Below are positions 11,756-24,683 of a stretch of 64,000 bases of DNA, in pieces; position 1 is the stretch's first letter; each line of letters starts with the position of its first letter. Source of the stretch: Jackrogersella multiformis (lineage: Eukaryota; Ascomycota; Sordariomycetes; Xylariales; Hypoxylaceae); the NCBI GenBank assembly GCA_902806575.1, contig CADCXD010000007.1, forward strand, positions 62,001 through 126,000, read 5' to 3'. The position numbers and the translations under genes are program-made. The notes under the pieces were generated by a model. The model made no database searches, had not been told where the DNA came from, and worked only from the letters and a program-made list of their open reading frames with translations.

Positions 11756-13895
11756 GACCGAGGCAGCGAGGTTGGCGCATCTGGGAAACGGTGTTCGATT
11801 TGGTTTTGCATGCTAGCGCATCTAATGATTGGCCATATTATCTATTATACCCCTGATGGCATGTCATCTAAAAGTACCTAGGTAGGCTAGGTACGAATAC
11901 TATACGATAACATACGATGAAAACAACAAGTTTTCGTCTTCAGGCATTTTGAATCTCTAATCGCAGTGTGGCAACTGAAGACGCTACGAGGACTTAGGAG
12001 AGATTCGAGTACCTACCTACCTAGGTACTCAGGTTGCTAGGTCGGTAGCAAGAGATGGGGGGGAAGGGGAGTCGCAGCAGGTTTTTTTGAATCTGAATCT
12101 GAATTTGCGGCATCGGGAGCGAAGCCGAAAAGCCCTTAGTGTAGAACAGAAAGCTGCTAACGTTTCGGAAATCGGAGTAAAACCCGGTGCCTTTAGCTAG
12201 TTGCTTAGTTGATCCTTCATACGATATTACTATGTAACTACCTAGGTAGGCTGGTAGGTATGTACCTAGCTGCCTGCCTGGTATGTTTATCTGTATGACA
12301 CCTCATACGGAAATCAGTGATTTCCGAGTCAGTGAGGCTTTGTAAGCTGTTAACCCCCTTGTCCGGAATTACTCCCCCGCCATGCACGTTTCGCCAGGAC
12401 CCTGCCGCCGCTTGTAACATCGTTTTACAAAGGACTGTCTCTTGATACTAATACTACCTATTAAAAATGAAAACCCGTTCGAATACACTTTAATTTTTTC
12501 ACGGATCGATCGATGTTAACAGCATAATCCACCTATAATAATTACCAGTAGCATACATTAGGTACTGTGTATAATCCGTTTAATTTTGACTATTATTAAG
12601 CTCCAGTAGCTCTCCTCCGGCTTTACCGTACCACAAACTAGACGAAGCCGGGTGACACAGCCGGGAGCCAAACCCCGAGTTTTTAGCAAATCATTTTCAG
12701 GGCGATCCATGTCGTGCCGAGTCATCGGGAATAACACTTACTGCCTACATAGGCAGGTAGGTCTAAACGAGAATCAAATAGTACCTACCTATGCCCTTGA
12801 AGTGGGAACATGCGTCCAAGGCAAGCTCATAGCTCCACTGAGAAATTCTTAATTATAATTTGTTTAAGCCTTAAGCGAATGCCCCGCCATGGAAAGACCT
12901 GCATGATATCGACTTAACTTAAGTACCTAGTGTAGACATAGGATTTTATAGCCGCTCTAGCCAATGGGGTTTACTGCCCCTCCAGGACGTGCAGGATATA
13001 TTGTGTTAAATAAGTAATATTAACAGCTTAGGCTAGTGACTGACAAGGATCGCGGATAGCCACGTCGAAACCCCCAATCAGCCTTAGCATAATATGCACC
13101 TACTTCTTTTGATGACGACGCAAAACTCAAGTCTATCTATTCCTCGCTTTAAACCTCTATGGTAGTATCACTTCTCATGAGTCCCCAACTACTGAAAGAA
13201 AATTATTATCCAGATCCGATCTCAATACATACCTACTATGTACCTAGGTAAGCACAGTGGGCATGAGTACAACATACAGCTTGTAGTCCTTGGCGCTTCT
13301 TTGCGAGGCGCGGTTTCTTGGACCTGGGCACTAATAGAATTCTTATACATACCTTCTAGGTAGGTAGTCTGCCGAAGACTATCTCTTTATAGCTTAGTCT
13401 AAATTTTTAACCTCGTTAATCTCCAAGGCACATCAGCCCAATCGTCGGGAGCTTCTCGCTCATGCTCCATAATGATAAGTCTACGATATGTCGTACATCT
13501 CAAACGAGCGAAAAGAGGATGGTGGCATCATAATTCTTAAGAATGACGAGAACACAGAAGTATTCATCAATCCCGAAAAAAGCAAACCCGGATGGATAGA
13601 CAACTAGGCGAGAAATTTGGGTGCAGTATGAATAGGTAAGTAGTGGCACACATTATGAGTTGCAATTATCGTCACCCCCACCCACCATTTACGATTTGGT
13701 ACAATACACGAGTGAGTACTGAACAGTAAAGGTTAACCTAGGTGGCTCGTAGAATACTTAATGAATGACCAATAGTGATTGTTAGGTAACATAATATAAA
13801 AATCGACCTCTCCTCATCCCTATCAAATATCCATTCTGTTTAACCATACCAGCACCAATTCCTAGCACCTGTGTTATAATATTGAAGAGGCTAAC
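11756..13895. other. 2.1-kb intergenic region with many TACCTAGGTA units
   Basis: No gene supported. ACCTAGGT-type palindromes lie near 11876, 12011, 12239, 13241 and 13737, with related TAGGTAGG runs at about 12750 and 13360. Frames at 12238-12420 (-) and 12652-12852 (+) lack motifs and are likely chance. The right end is the 3' side of the MFS gene. Confidence 0.4.
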
Positions 13896-16031
13896 CTAGT
13901 CCCTTGAATTATCTGCCTCAATGCCGGGTTCCTTCCTTCCCCAGTGCCTAGCCATGCGCTCACTATCCAGTCGATGGTCGCTACTGAGCTTCCTATTCAT
14001 GTCGGCATGCTTAATAAACACTAGGCAGAGGAATAAGATGAGAACTGAAAGCGCAAGCCAAGTCGCAACTACCACCTGAAACCCAAATTTATATGCGTCG
14101 TAAATCACGTCCCGGGTGTGGCCAGGGGGGAGACTGTGCAAGGTTGGGATATAGGCTTCGGCATAGTCGGCGATGTCGGTTGGCAGGCCTTCCCATCGGA
14201 GCTTTAACTTCATCACGTTCTGGAATGTTGTCGCGCCGATGCCGACGCCGATGGCCATGCCGAACTGCCGAGCGAATATATACATCGCCGCTGCGGCGCC
14301 TTCGTCCCCGGGATTGCACATTGCCTGCGTAGCAAAATTTTGCGCGTTGAGAATAGCACCATGGCTTATGCCTGCAATCAGGTAGCTTATGACCCAGACT
14401 GGTTTGCTGTCATTGATTCTCCACGCCGTATACATAGCTGACCCAACACAACTAAAAAACCAGCCAAACCAGATAGCATAGCGGAAGTTGTTGAATCGGG
14501 TAATGAGACGTCCAGTTACGATTCCGGAGACAGCAAATGTTAGGAGGTTAGGAAGTGTAGCCACTAAAACGTTTAGCGTTAATGTCATCTTCTTTCTAGG
14601 CTTGTGATAACGGCAAATTCATACTTATAAAATGGAATAGGGGTAATGAATAATGTTAAATGCTACATACCACCTGTGTCAATAGGACTATACCCCTTCA
14701 CGGACAAGAAGTAAAATGGGCAACTAGAGCTGATGTTAGTAGCTGATTGATATAGTATTATACCGTCGTCAATACTTACTAGTATAACGTCCCGTACAAC
14801 TACAAGTACCATGCATGTCAGTTGCCAAAGCCTCGTCAGCGGGATGAAGAAGGAGGACACATACCATAAGACCCTGGATACATGCAGCAATATATGCAAC
14901 GACAGAGCTCTTATCGCGGAATAGATCTTTCCGAAGAAAAGGGTACTTCGCGACATAGACCTCATACAACATAGTCGCGATTAGGCCTAGGGTGCCTATG
15001 ATTAGAGGTGCTAAAGTGGCCGCACTGTTCCACGGATGCTAATTCAACTTTAGAATTCAAGTTTTTTTATTAGAACAGAGAGATACTTAGAAACAGTTAC
15101 GCACCTGTGTACCACCCCAAGAGATCGCGATGATGAAAGCTGTTGCGGAGCCAGTGAAGAGGAATCCTCCTAGCCAGTCTATCCTGCTCATCTTTTCTTG
15201 AGCAGTGGCCTTTTTCGGCCGTAAGGTTAGGAGATAAGGTACAGCAACGAGACCGAAGCCGCAGATAGGGAACATGAGATAAAATATCCAGCGCCAAGTA
15301 GTCTTTTCGGCAATGGCACCACCCATAACAGGCCCAACTGAGAGGCCAAGAGCCCAAGATGCAAGTCTAGAAACTTTTACGTCAGGCCTGAATCTTCAAT
15401 TTACTTTGGGGGGATTTCCAAAACCCACGTAATGCCGTACCACTTCGGCCGCCATCTCAAAGGCACGAAATCAGTCTGGATAACCAAGCTTAGGGAGTGA
15501 ATACCTCCTCCACCAAGGCCCTGAATGCAGCGACCGACGAGCATTACCGTCATACCTTTTGCAACGCAACAAACTATTGTCCCCACCGTGAAAGCGGCGA
15601 TAGAAAAGGTGAGGCAAATTGGGCGGCCGATGACATCGCTAATGGAACATATCATGGGCATTGTAACTGCGTTCACAAGGAGGTAGGAGGTACCGATCCA
15701 AAAGGCTTCGGTTGTTGTGCCGCCAATATCTTCAACAATTGCCTGGACAAGCCTTATTAGTTCATTGTCTGAAGATACAAGGTATAAGTTGTATTATTTA
15801 ACTAACATTCAAGGAGGTGACAATAATGGTAGCGTCGAGGGATACAATGAGGTTGAGCACAGCAAGGGTGTAGATGATGGCTTTCTCATGCTTTGATGGT
15901 TGCCATTCCTGCTCTATAGATACTTGTGCTTCCTTTGCCATTCTGTCTGAGTATAGTTGGTCGGAGGTGTGAGCATGTTCGGTAGTAATTCTCCTTTCTG
16001 ATAGATTGAGGTCGGCCTCCGAATTATCCAT
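13896..16031 (-). CDS. MFS drug:H+ antiporter-2 type exporter (seven exons)
   Basis: Plasma-membrane exporter of the major facilitator superfamily, DHA2-like, expected to pump small molecules out in exchange for protons. Exons on the minus strand are 16031-15807, 15742-15429, 15366-15105, 15038-14865, 14799-14780 (a 20-nt microexon), 14723-14667 and 14595-13896; total 1752 nt, 583 residues. SLDATIIVTSLN lies in helix 1; GRPICLTFSIAAF and the R-C-I-Q-G-L-G-G-G-G motif precede SWALGLSVGPVMGGAIAEKTTWRWIF, the antiporter motif-C region. The microexon supplies LYGTLYY before CPFYFLSVKGYSPIDTG. The last intron uses a weak donor (GTAGCA); nearby GTATGT does not keep frame with the available acceptors. 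Whether its cargo comes from the adjacent propeller/P450 genes is unknown. Confidence 0.88.
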
Positions 16032-17471
16032 GATTGAGTAGGATAAATAAAACGAAGTTGAAGAAGAAAAGATGAAAAGAGTAAAAGAATGAGAATAATT
16101 AGTGGAGATGTTTAATAGTGATGCCTATCGAGAAAAGAAGGCAATTTGCATGGTAAATTTTAGTTGGTGTGGAATTGACACTTTTATATCTTGCCTACCT
16201 ACTTGACAACAACAAAGGGGCATGGGAAGGTCTCGGGTTCCAGAATATTAGCATACTTCAAACAGCCGAACTGCCAAAGCCGAACCAACATGCATATAAA
16301 GACCTCAAATAATAAATGACATATTGGCCCCCGAGCCGTAACACAACAGCAAACGCGTCCAAGTTGATTGATCTTCCTGATTATTATTTTAGTCCCCAAC
16401 GCCGTAAAATAGGTACAAACGGACCACGGGGCGTAATTAAAGGAAGGGAGAAAAAGGCGACGAATCAAATGTTAGGTTAAGTTCTAAAGGTTGTAATATA
16501 AAAATGTTGGCAGCAAGGAGCATAACTCTCATAGGTTGCATGTAACAATGTTAAGGTCCAATTTGCAGATCTTGCCTGATGCATTATTGAACATACCTCC
16601 TAATGGAGGGGAGGTGTAGTTAAAAGTGATATGTTACCCATCTGAAGGAGAATTTACGTATCACCGAACCTCATCTCAATATAACCATACTCCCATTTCG
16701 GTACCTCTTCGCTAACTATGGGTACACACGAATAAATAAACACATGTAAGTGCCAAGAGAAATAAATGAATGCTATATATGCAGTTAGGAGTATCATATT
16801 ATGCAAAAAATCATTCACATTTGTCTTTAATTGGTGTGCTACTTGTAGCCTACCTAATAACTACCCTAGGTAAGTACCTAGTATATTACCTGACCAGCTC
16901 TACCAGCTTTCACCATTGGGGTTAGTAAATATACCTAGGTAGTCTACGTCTCGATACCGTGACTTGTGGCCCTCCTTCGGATGATATGGATGGTTACTTG
17001 CAGCTCTCGTAACCACTTCTAACTGAACAAGAGCTCAGTCTACATTCAAAATGCTAGCCGCAACACGCTATCAATTCAGCAATACTATATGAAGTCCTAA
17101 CATAGTATTATGTGGTATCTGTGGTCAAATTCATGGTAAGAGGTATGTCAGTCTGTGGCACAATGAAACTCTTCACCAACAACATCTCGGGGGCTACAGC
17201 GCTCAAGTCCGTAGCTACGCTATCCGTATAATCGGTACCTTGACGGGATAACATAGCTAGGTAGGTACCTACAAGTATGGCCGATAAAAATTCCAAACAT
17301 ATTTTGAAGCCTTAGAATATTAGTTATTCATATGCCGCATCTAGCGTATGTTTTTCTTCTTTAATATCTTGCACGTTTATTTTCTGTGCATCTTTTATTG
17401 AAAGGCTAATAACCATCCTGTTAAGGTCGATCGGCCTGTCACAATCGTCATTTATTAGACTATTCCATAGC
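16032..17471. promoter_or_regulatory. Divergent intergenic region between the MFS exporter and the rhodopsin-domain gene
   Basis: 1.44 kb between two divergently transcribed genes, so it can serve both promoters. CCTAGGTA-type units occur at about 16863, 16932 and 17260. Short frames at 16199-16468 and 17108-17296 on the minus strand have no motif. Confidence 0.45.
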
Positions 17472-18932
17472 ATGTCTCAAAGCTCTCCTATTCCTGATCA
17501 GGTCCTAAACGGCCCTGGTCTTCAACCACCCCCCGGCGAAGTGCCAAATTTTGACAACCTTTCAAACCTCGATGCTATAGCTCATTTCACGAATGCAATA
17601 TGCCTATTGGCAACGACATCTGGAATCCTCATCCGCGCTTATGCTAAAATATCCGATAGGAAGAAAATAGAGCTTGAAGATGGTATGTGACCTATTCATC
17701 CTGTGGACTACGAAACTTTGGTAACAAGTAAATTCTGTAACAGCTATTGCTCTGATCGGCCTGGTTTGTCAACCTCTATTATTCCATATAGTTACCGAAC
17801 GACTAATTTAGTTGCTAGGGAACTTACGTTGGGGGTGTTTGGTGTGCCTATCGCGTCATGGCCACGACCGGTATGTTTACACACCAGTGGAATATCCGGT
17901 TAAAGGACCTGGCTTCAGTTTTCTACGTAGGTGAACTCCACTTAGTATCGTTTTATTGACATATAGGAGTCTACTAATAACCTCGACAGATTCAGCATAT
18001 CGGATTAAATGTGTGTAGTACCACGTTGGGTCTTGGGAAGGCGGCCATACTCATAGAGTGGAACCGGATATTTGTTCCTCCTGGTACTAGAAATTCATTC
18101 TACTGGATATGTAAAGCCCTCTTGGCTTACGTTTTTTTGGCTCATACCGCCTTTCTTGTCGCCGAAAACATGTCCTGCTTCCCTTATAAGAAGATCTGGG
18201 ATAAAACGACTTCAGAGGGCTACTGCATTGATCAGAAGATATATATGATTCCTGGGGCCCTCGTCAGCCCAATATGTATACCATTCATTATCATTTTAGC
18301 CCAGAGAGCTATTTGGGCGTTGAAAATGTCGACAAAGAAAAAGATTGGTGTTTCCCTCCTGTTTCTTGTGGGTTTGTTGTAAGTCTCCAACCTAGACTTT
18401 ATCCATCGAGAGTTGCGTATCGCTAATACGATTACCAAAATCTAGGGCCTTGGGATCTTCAATTGCCCGCGCTTACCAAACCTTCAAATATCTGAGTTCC
18501 GACGATAAGACATACACTATTGGTAGCGTATACCTCTGGACGTTGGCGGAGATTACGTGCTATTATCTTGCAATATGTGCACCTTGGGCACCAAGAGCTT
18601 TTGCTAATATGAGAGGCTTCGTTACTTCTTTGAGGTCACACACCGGTTTACCCGGAAGACAATCAAAACACGCTGTCGAATCAAGTTCATGGCCGTCGCA
18701 ACAACAACCTGTAAGGGCGAAACGCTGGGATGCTGGCAGGATGTATCATAGAATGAAGGATAACGCGCTACCGTTAGTGAAGTATCCATCAGAATCTAGC
18801 AGGAATGGGCAAGGAGGTGACATGGAACTGCCTATAAACGGCATTCTCATGACGACTGAGATCACGGTAGCAACAGATCATGTGGATCAGAACTCGCCTG
18901 ATAGGGAGTACCCTTGGTCTATTACTAGATAG
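17472..18932 (+). CDS. Fungal rhodopsin-domain integral membrane protein (Pth11-like, no CFEM)
   Basis: Exons 17472-17682, 17744-17763 (20 nt), 17819-17926, 17990-18378 and 18446-18932 join to 404 residues. Seven hydrophobic helices can be traced, starting with HFTNAICLLATTSGILIRAY and ending with the SVYLWTLAEITCYYLAICAP helix. The THQWNIRLKDLA loop, the LGLGKAAILIEWNRIF helix and the MSCFPYKKIWD extracellular loop are diagnostic of this ascomycete family. The C-terminal tail of about 115 residues is polar and presumably cytosolic. Family members include receptor-like proteins such as Pth11, but most have no known ligand. The second intron is 55 nt (GTTTGT...GCTAG); using the earlier TTTAG acceptor instead would break the frame. 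Confidence 0.85.
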
Positions 18933-19773
18933 GTTTTCTTATAATATATTGTATTTTAATCACTAGCGTTTTTATATCTATCGAAAGGGGTCATCACTCT
19001 GTATTATGAAATCAACAACCAAGGAAGGTCATTACAGCGCTAACCAATATACGATGATGAATACGTACGGAATATACGCGCGTGCCATTGTAATATAATA
19101 TGTATTCTCTTCATCCAGTAGGGACGAAGAGAGCCAGACGAGAGCCGCAGGGCTGCAGCCAAGCTACCTAGGTACTAAAGAATAGAGACATAAAACTATC
19201 CCATAAGCCCCCTATAATCTGGTTAACCCAGTTGTTCCACATCATCCCACAACGACTACGTACTAAAAATTAAACACATTCTAGCTAGTTCTATTGGATG
19301 GGTTTCACGTATCTCGCTGGCGATTAAAGAGATGGCAACCAACATAAATCAACACGAGGGGAACGAATGAATTCCTGTGTGGGTGCGTGATCCGACAGTT
19401 GATAATTATGAGTAATTTCTCTGCGTTGCTTCTAGTCCTTTGTACAGTACTGTACATGCTTTTCTGTGCCATATAATATTAACCAGCCCCTATCTTCGGA
19501 TGTAGAGCTGGCTGTAGAAGGTATGTTACATTAGTTGGCTCGAGAGCTATTGGAGGGGTGCATCATGCACAGCTACTTGTGTATCCTGAAACAATAAATC
19601 AAACCCTTAATAGGTAATAGAATGCGAGGCGCCTCAAATAAAGCATACCTACCTCCTGGTATCTCTTTGGTTAGCCGGTGGAAGGCAGGTATGTAATACC
19701 ATCATCGAGTATAGAAACAGAGGCCAATACATGGTCTCTGTACGACAGTTATTAACGTCGTAATTAAGACATA
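18933..19773. other. Intergenic region
   Basis: No gene seen. It contains one CTACCTAGGTACT unit at about 19163 and ends at the TA target duplication (19772-19773) of the palindromic element. Confidence 0.4.
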
Positions 19774-20614
19774 AGTCGAACCGCCGTTACGTGCACATAC
19801 CAGGTGCGGGCCACCAATTTTCCCATATAAAATCGCTAAAACGTTATATTTATAATTAATTAAATAAAATAGCTACAAATATACGGTTAAATTATATAAG
19901 TTATTTATAATAATATAAATATATATATAAAGTTTTATAAGATTAGAAAAATATTAAAGTGGGTTAATGATTTTTTAAAGTTCGAGTTTTTTGTTTTATA
20001 TGTAAATTATATATATTTTTCCACGTATCTTTAAAAATTCATAACTAAATTACCTTACTACTTTTAAATTTACTTTTAGTTTTATTAAATTATTCTATTT
20101 TATATATACGTTATATTAAAATTATACGTCATTATAAAATTTATTCGTTTAGTTATAATGTTTTTAATATTTGTGGGGAAATTTTACGTGAAATTTTATA
20201 TGTAAAAATAAAACATAAAAGTTTAAACTTTCATTATTAAATAAATACATTATTTCATAGCGTATAATTATAATATAATATACTTAAGTTATTAAATGAT
20301 TTAATAAATTTAAAAGTAAAAATTAGAATAATATGGTTATTTAGTTATGAATTTTTAAAGAAACGTAATAAAATTATATATAATTTACATATAAAATAAA
20401 AAACTCGAATTTTAAAAAATTATTTACTTACTTTAACATTTTTTAATTTTATGAAACTTTAAATATATAATAACTTTATTATAAATAATATTAAAAAACT
20501 AACTATATAATTGTAACTATTTTATTTAATAAGTTACGAATATGGCGTTTTAGCGATTTTATATGGGAAATGAGTGGCCCGCACTTGGTATGTCCGCGTA
20601 ACGGTGATTCGACT
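19774..20614. mobile_element. 841-bp near-palindromic, AT-rich MITE (Tc1/mariner, Fot/pogo-like ends)
   Basis: The left half reads as the reverse complement of the right half over nearly its whole length, with the centre near 20190-20200. The ends begin AGTCGAA on both sides, flanked by TA at 19772-19773 and 20615-20616, the target duplication of Tc1/mariner-type transposons. A block of 25 identical bases pairs 19819-19843 with 20545-20569; the CGGGCCAC segments outside it also pair. There is no usable reading frame, so it is non-autonomous. Differences between arms include several transitions and the interior is AT-saturated, as expected after RIP. Assignment to Fot/pogo-type elements rests on the AGTC ends plus TA duplication and is inference. 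Confidence 0.88.
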
Positions 20615-20720
20615 TATATTCACCTAGGTAATATAGTAGCTAACTTGCAACATGACCGGCGCATATGTGATATAGATAGATTATTGGTCAAATACCTAAG
20701 TGGTCTGCAGATTCGCGTTC

Positions 20721-22572
20721 TTACATAGCCTCTAACTCCTTCCAAAATTCGCCCCGAGTGCAGAATGACAGCATTGGACCCTTATGGGCTGATGCAAATA
20801 TGTCGTACAGTTGAAATTCGTCAACTCTCCCCCTACCACCTCGCCTGCCTAACTTGCCCCCACCAACACTACCGAGGCTGCCTGACGATCTCTCGAAGTC
20901 GAAATACCACAGTGTCTTAGCTACCGTGAGACTTATTTCTAGATAAGCCATAGCTTTCCCAGCGCAAGCGCGGGATCCAAGTGAGAATGGAGCAAATGCT
21001 GGTGAGGCTCGACTAAATGTACCATTCTCCATCCACCGCTCTGGCTTGAATACGAAAGGCTCCGGGAAGTGCTCCTCATTGTGATGAATAGCATATGTAC
21101 ATACTCCAACTTGTGTCCCAGGGGGTATCACATGCCCATCGATAATCAAGGGCCCGTTATTTTTGGTGTCTTCCTGGGAAGCCTCCCGCCATAACGTGCC
21201 AGGCGCTGAAGGCGAGATCCGTAATGCCTCATCGATACAAGCACCAAGGTATTTGCAGCTAGCTAGTTTCATACCCCTTCGGATTTCAGCTCCATTGGTG
21301 AAGGTAGAGCGTATCTCCAAGACGAGCTTCTCGTAACATTCGCGATTTTGTGACAAGTAGAAAAATAGTGCACACATAGTTGTCGAGCTTGTTCCGCCTC
21401 CTATTGTATAATGGTAGGCTTAGTATATAGACAGCAATGCGAGTCAATGCCTAATCGCGGATTCTCACCTGCTATGTAGAACATTCCCGCCTCAGACCAC
21501 AGCTCGGTGAGCTCAACATCCTTGTAATCTTCAGTTCCCATCTGTTTGGTGACAATATGATACAAGTCATATTTTGCGTCTGTACCTTGGCTAGCCCGTC
21601 TGTTGATAATCTTTCGCAATGAATCTAAATTCCTCTGTTGGTGGCGGGCCGTGAAATGATGAATCAAGGATACAAGCCAAGGCTGGGCTAAAAATGGATA
21701 TTGTATGAGGATATTGTTAACATAATTAATCATCATAATTCCTTTTACTAGGAACCTATTCTTTGGCTTGGTTTGGGTATTATCAGCATGTCCAAAAGTG
21801 AGGTGGCCAACGATGTCCAGTGTCAGGTATTGGAATTGATCAGTCATGTCCACAGGCCGGATGTTAGGGGGCTGGCAAGACGAAAGTATCACCCCAAGGA
21901 ATATATTAATCTCTTTAACAAGAGTAGGCTCGAACGTTTGTAAGAAACGATCGCTGAGGATAGCGCCAACTAGTCGTCTTCTTAGGCGATGTGCCCGCTT
22001 GTCGATCGTGCTCCATACATTCTCATTCGTCGAGGCTTGGAGCGTAGTTAAGTATACGTGTGACTTGGCGAGCCTGTCATCAAGATATATATCTTTAACA
22101 GTCAGTAACCTTGTGTGTGGGACAACAATGATATAAAACAGGTAATAAACATTAGCTCAAGGTTTTGCTTACCTCTAAGTGCCTCAGCTGAATTAAAAAC
22201 AAGCTTGTTGGGGCCGTGTCGAATGACTCGACCTATGTATTTTTTTAGCCCTAAAGGTCATACTAGGATGCCTACCTAGGGAGCAAAAAACAACTAAACT
22301 CACCGTATTTTTGATGGTTTTCCCATGTGGTAAGATGCAGACGCATCATCATCGCATGGAACCCGGTATAGGCGTCGGTAACTTTAGCTAGAAGGGGCCC
22401 TGGATAGCTTTTTAGGGGATGCAGGAAGACATTGTAGGTGAAAACAGTGAGAAACTCGCTTTTGTCAGTACATAAACACGCATAGTCTGGAATGGTAAAG
22501 ACCTACATAAAGTACGCATATGCATATTGCATATAATACAAGTTGCTGGTACACAATCGTAAGAGAGAGCAT
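20721..22572 (-). CDS. Cytochrome P450 monooxygenase (five exons)
   Basis: Membrane-anchored heme-thiolate monooxygenase. Minus-strand exons 22572-22507, 22454-22304, 22232-22173, 22092-21469 and 21400-20721 join to 526 residues. Residues 1-30 form an N-terminal membrane anchor (MLSLTIVYQQLVLYAICICV), followed by the proline hinge SYPGPLLAKV. The C-helix segment is KRAHRLRRRLVGAILSDR. The I-helix oxygen-activation motif AGGGTSSTT is split across the last intron at about 300-308. The K-helix ExxR is EALR (358-361), PERW is at about 420, and the heme loop FSLGSRACAG places the axial thiolate at C446. All required residues are present. A glycine/arginine-rich insert (VGGGKLGRRGGRGR) near the C-terminus is unusual. 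Substrate unknown; layout resembles benzoate/pisatin-type fungal P450s. Confidence 0.92.
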
Positions 22573-24683
22573 GGTGAAAAGCCTCGCAAGGAAAGATGAA
22601 GTGTGGAAGAAAAGTGCTGATTTGTCTAATAGTACTACTGCAGTGATCCTTCTACAGTAGTATAGTTGAGATGTAAAGGAAACGATTGATTCTCACTCGG
22701 TAGGAGAGGACTGAAAGCCGGATACTGTCTATCACACAGCTGCAGAGCCTCAGCAACGCATATATTGTTATATATAGAGTCAATTTTACGCCTATTGGTT
22801 ACATCAGTGGAAGGGGGTGGATATATTAGAATATTATAGGTCACGGCATGGGGTAAGGTACGGGCCGCGCCGCATTCTTCAAGACATGACGAACCAACGG
22901 CTGGTGGGAGTGACCTATCAAGTTTCGACACAGACAGCCTACCGAGTTGGCCATAGCTAAGGTAGTTGTGAAAAGAAACGTGATTGGTGGGATTACAGAA
23001 AGCGGTTCTAACAACAGGAGAAGCAGCATTAATGTAACACTACAGTCGAATCAACATATCGGGGGCCCCCCTATATTATCTTCGATGTAGCACTATTTAT
23101 GTAGGCTGAAAATCTAAATCTTGGCAGTTCGTATACATGATACATGATTCACGATGCCATTTTATGGTCATACAGATTATCAAGAAGATGTGAGGATTAG
23201 CAATCACCAGTCCATCTCTATTAAAATTAAAGTTCTCACTTAGACTAGGTAGATATGTATGCCTCTTCACGCTTCAGGCCTTCGGCTTCTCCTTCTCCTT
23301 TTCCTTCTCCTTTTTTTCTAGCGTTTTCAGACATGTTCTAGTTACTAATAGTGTCGAAATATGTACTTAGATAACCACCTAACCTGAGTAGATATGTATT
23401 GAATATCTAGGAGGGAATAATAGCCACCTAGGTAGTTAAGGGCTAGTGGAGGCGACAAGGAGACAGGAAATGTGTATCTCCGGGAACCCAGTAAATAGTT
23501 GCTTTTAGGATTATTTCTTAAAGCTTGATGGAAGAACGATCTACAGTTACAACATTACCGGAAATTTGATTCGTTCTTAATCGTACCCAAGTAGCTGCCT
23601 TATCAATTATGTTGAGATTAAGAAAGCAGTCAACTAATAAACAACAGCTGATAATCTCATCGTGAAAATGTCCGCACTATTTGGGCCAAACGATATCTAT
23701 CGATCATCCATTCTTCTTTTAAACTTAACTTGAGGTAAATATTAACTTTATACGTTTCATGCATATATCATATTCCCTGAAGTGATGATTAGAATTTACT
23801 AATCTTGCGGCCCATTTCAAACCAAATACCGTGGGATAATATATTGCTTATACTACATAATAATCTCCTGGGCTATGATAGGATGATTAGATATGTGTCG
23901 CGGACAGAAACTGGTAATTCAAGATTGACCGATATTTCTAAGGTAGGTACTTAGGGAAATTAAACACTATTAAAAGAACGCGATACTAAATGTGTGACTT
24001 AGAATAATAACCGCCATTTAGAATCCCCTTGAAATATTTTCATTAGTTCTTCATATACTTACCTCAGTAGCTATCTTTTAACGACGAAATAAAGTCCACC
24101 CAACCAAAATATGAATGGCATCAATCAAGATGTATTGAGCTTGCTGCGTCTCGCAGGACTTATTGTGATAACTTAAAGGGGGTGGAGTGTTCGTTAAGAC
24201 ATTATTCGCATTGGCTTGAGTCAGCCTGCCATTAAAATGCCGAGGACTCATTTGAGATAAGTCCCCTAGCTTTCAATCAGTACCAGGTAGTTTATCTGAG
24301 TTTCGATTATAGCTAAAGAGGTGAAAGGGGTTAAGTCAGACTGTAGCGAAGCTGCAATGTACGTTCTTGAGAACTTATGTACCTACGTGCCTGACGAGGT
24401 ACATTGTGAATTTGTATGATGCTTGATATGCAGCACATTGTCAGGGGACAAGCCTCCAGCTACATATATAAAGGAAGCCGAAGGCCCCAATATATTAAAG
24501 AAGGGTTAGGCTAGGTATAATACTCCTCTTGTGCATATTACTACCAGAGAGCCTTTTATTTTGCTACCTCTCACTTATTGACACTGAGGGACCTCCTATT
24601 TCCTGACATTCATCACTATGTGGAATGGAAATTTTTATAACCCAATCGCCACTGAGTAGTGTTATCTGCAATACTTAAAAGTC
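22573..24683. other. 2.1-kb intergenic region
   Basis: No gene recognised. It includes the P450 promoter on the left and the 3' side of the JmjC gene on the right. Minus-strand frames at 22635-23029 have no motif. Features seen are a CT-rich run (TTCTCC/TTTTCC) at about 23285-23320 and a CACCTAGGTAG unit at about 23424. Confidence 0.4.
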
